Positions 4,398-5,821 of a DNA stretch of 5,821 nt are shown here, piece after piece. A program made the translations under genes and the position numbers. The notes beneath the pieces are model-generated. The model did no database searches, had not been told where the DNA came from, and saw nothing but the letters and a program-made list of their open reading frames with translations. The first letter of the stretch is position 1. Each line of letters opens with the position of its first letter. This stretch comes from Hornefia porci (GTDB lineage: Bacteria > Bacillota > Clostridia > Peptostreptococcales > Anaerovoracaceae): contig NZ_MJIE01000003.1 of assembly GCF_001940235.1 (NCBI RefSeq), forward strand, positions 1 through 5,821, in the 5' to 3' direction.

Positions 4398-5821
4398 ATG
4401 AATCAGATAGTAGCCATACAGGAAGTAATTGAAAAAATCGACGACGCCGTCAAGAGAGAGGACTATAAGGATCCGGACGCCGCCCTGGCGCTGCTGCAGA
4501 GCCTCAAGGCTGATCTGCACTATTTTCACGAGGCCGGAATCGATTTCAAGGTCGTAGTGGACAGCCTCGACGACAGCATTTACATCACCGACAAAGAAGG
4601 ACGCGTCATGTATGTGAATCCGGCTCACAAAAAGAACACCATTGAGCCGGAAGAGGTCCTGGGACGCCTCACCGGCGATATTGTCCGCGAGGGCACTCTG
4701 TTCACCGGCGGATCGACGATGGACGTCATCAAAGAGAAAAAGAAGATTTTCCGCCTCTCTACAGTGCAGAAGAAGGATCCCCCGAAGTCGGATATACCGT
4801 AGGCGTTCCCATTTTCGACAGGAACGGAGAACTGGCTCAGGTGGTGGTCAGCAGCCGTCCGATTCTTTCACTCCAGGCGCTGCACGAGGATTACGGCCGA
4901 TTCCTTTCCGAAATCGACCGCACCAAGGAACAGCAGCACGTCACGATTCACAAAAACGCGAAATCTCCTTCCATGTCCGGTGACCGGCTTATCGGCGCTT
5001 CCTACTCGCTGAAAAAAATCTCCGATATCATCGCTCTGGCTGCTCCCACCGACGCGACAGTGCTGATCACCGGAGAATCCGGCGTCGGCAAGGAGGTCAT
5101 CGCGGACGAAATTTACCGAAAAAGCGACCGCAGCGACCGGACCTTCATCAAGGTAAACTGTGCCTCGATTCCCGCCAATCTGCTGGAATCCGAACTTTTC
5201 GGCTACGAGCGCGGCGCGTTCTCCGGCGCGAACTCCGGCGGAAAGCCGGGACTCTTTGAAATGGCCAGCGGCGGCACGCTTCTCCTGGACGAAATCGGCG
5301 ACATGCCCATGGATCTTCAGGTGAAGCTTCTGCGGGCGATTCAGGACAAAAAAATAACCCGCGTAGGGGGCACCAAACCGATTCAGCTGGACATCCGGTT
5401 CATCGCCGCCACCAACAGCGACCTGAAGAAGAAAATCGCGGAGGGCACGTTCCGGCAGGATCTTTTCTACCGGCTGAACGTCATTCCGGTCAACATCCCG
5501 CCGCTCCGGGAGCGGATCAACGACATCGATGCGCTGACCGACCACTTCATCGACGTGTTCGCGGAGAAGCACCATCGCCGGCTGACTCTGTCTGAGAAAA
5601 ACAGAGAAGTCTTCCGTGCCTATCACTGGCCGGGCAACGTGAGAGAGCTGGAAAACGTCATCGAATATCTGACGATCTGCGCTTCCGGCAGCGACCACGT
5701 AGACGAGGAGACTCTCCGGGGAATACTGGACATTTCCAGAGCGACAACCCGGCCACCGGCGCCGGAACTCTGGCTCAGTCCGTGGAAAATTATGAGAAGA
5801 ATCTCATCGAAACGGTTCTGA
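4398..5821 (+). pseudogene. PAS-domain sigma-54-dependent transcriptional activator (better copy; three indels, C-terminus off the window)
   Basis: This is an enhancer-binding activator of the NtrC superfamily that hydrolyses ATP to open sigma-54 RNA polymerase promoters. The ATG at 4398 follows GGGAGG (4387-4392). After correction, residues 1-45 look helical. A PAS-like sensor follows (about 50-155, with DSIYITDKEGRVMYVNPAH), then a helical linker and the AAA+ domain (about 196-425). Visible motifs are Walker A GESGVGKE (227-234), the sigma-54 contact loop GAFSGA (274-279; Ser replaces the usual Thr), Walker B GGTLLLDE (293-300), sensor I RFIAATN (335-341), [11 protein letters not shown] with the arginine-finger pair (353-363), and sensor [10 protein letters not shown] (412-419). 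Indels are: loss of one C in 4779-4783, which creates a stop at 4800-4802; a three-base loss near 4638, where the left arm keeps an extra Asn; and a frame break near 5731-5745. After that break the open frame 5740-5821 reads [17 protein letters not shown], a typical linker to a Fis-type helix-turn-helix not contained here. I read the breaks as sequence errors, so the gene is probably functional. Confidence 0.9.

Larger units (their letters stand above)
2905..5727 (-). repeat. Right arm of the 2.8-kb inverted repeat
   Basis: Partner of 1-2823. Position 5727 pairs with position 1, so the left arm stops only because the window begins; 5728-5821 continues the right copy without a partner. The activator gene is much better preserved here, while the BKACE gene has lost one G of a run of four (C run at 3454-3456 on the + strand). 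The two arms can therefore be used to correct each other. Confidence 0.97.

Noticed and set aside
4868..5698. 276-residue antisense frame over the activator gene
   Set aside because: Shadow of GC-rich AAA+ coding sequence; the + strand carries every NtrC-family motif in order.
1..5727. Inverted repeats of a transposon or a telomere-like hairpin element
   Set aside because: The arms are ordinary metabolic and regulatory genes with no transposase, resolvase or target-site duplication. Both arms also carry read-error-like indels.

Overview
The window is one bacterial locus read twice, head to head. Positions 1-2823 and 2905-5727 are inverted copies of the same 2,823-base segment, separated by an 81-base unpaired loop (2824-2904); 5728-5821 belongs to the right copy only. 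A base-by-base comparison of the arms gives 20 differences, all of them indels (19 single bases, one of three bases) and no substitutions. Most change the length of a short G or C run. Most lie in and break genes, sometimes in one arm and sometimes in the other. This is the pattern of two error-prone readings of one molecule joined by a fold-back chimera, not of an old genomic duplication. The fold-back point is a CACGTG hexamer that occurs twice in the underlying gene, 87 bases apart.

With the two arms combined, the underlying locus is clear. (1) A PAS-domain, sigma-54-dependent activator: right arm 4398 to the window end, + strand; left arm 1327 to 1, - strand. (2) Divergent from it, a complete 281-residue BKACE/DUF849-family beta-keto acid cleavage enzyme: intact at 1570-2415 +, with one frameshift at 3313-4157 -. 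(3) Downstream, the first 90 residues of a metal-dependent cyclase-family hydrolase (kynurenine formamidase-like fold): 2640-2823 + and 2818-3088 -.

The regulatory DNA is the most informative biology here. The two enzyme genes each have their own -24/-12 promoter with exact GG-N10-GC spacing (1486-1500 and 2559-2573). Upstream of each lies the same 35-base composite element, GTTGC-N14-GTTGC-N6-GCAAC (written on the strand opposite to the enzyme genes), whose N14 spacer is not conserved. Each element is followed within 5-7 bases by a CCGCCG-N3/4-CGGCGG palindrome. The simplest reading is that the divergently encoded activator binds these elements and switches on both enzyme genes in response to a ligand sensed by its N-terminal PAS-like region. 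The activator itself has a sigma-70-type promoter.

The organism cannot be named. Strong AGGAGG-type ribosome binding sites, moderately high GC coding DNA, and a PAS-sigma-54 activator beside a BKACE gene would fit an anaerobic, amino-acid- or keto-acid-using Clostridia-like bacterium, but that is a weak inference. I see no RNA gene, CRISPR array, transposase or integrase.
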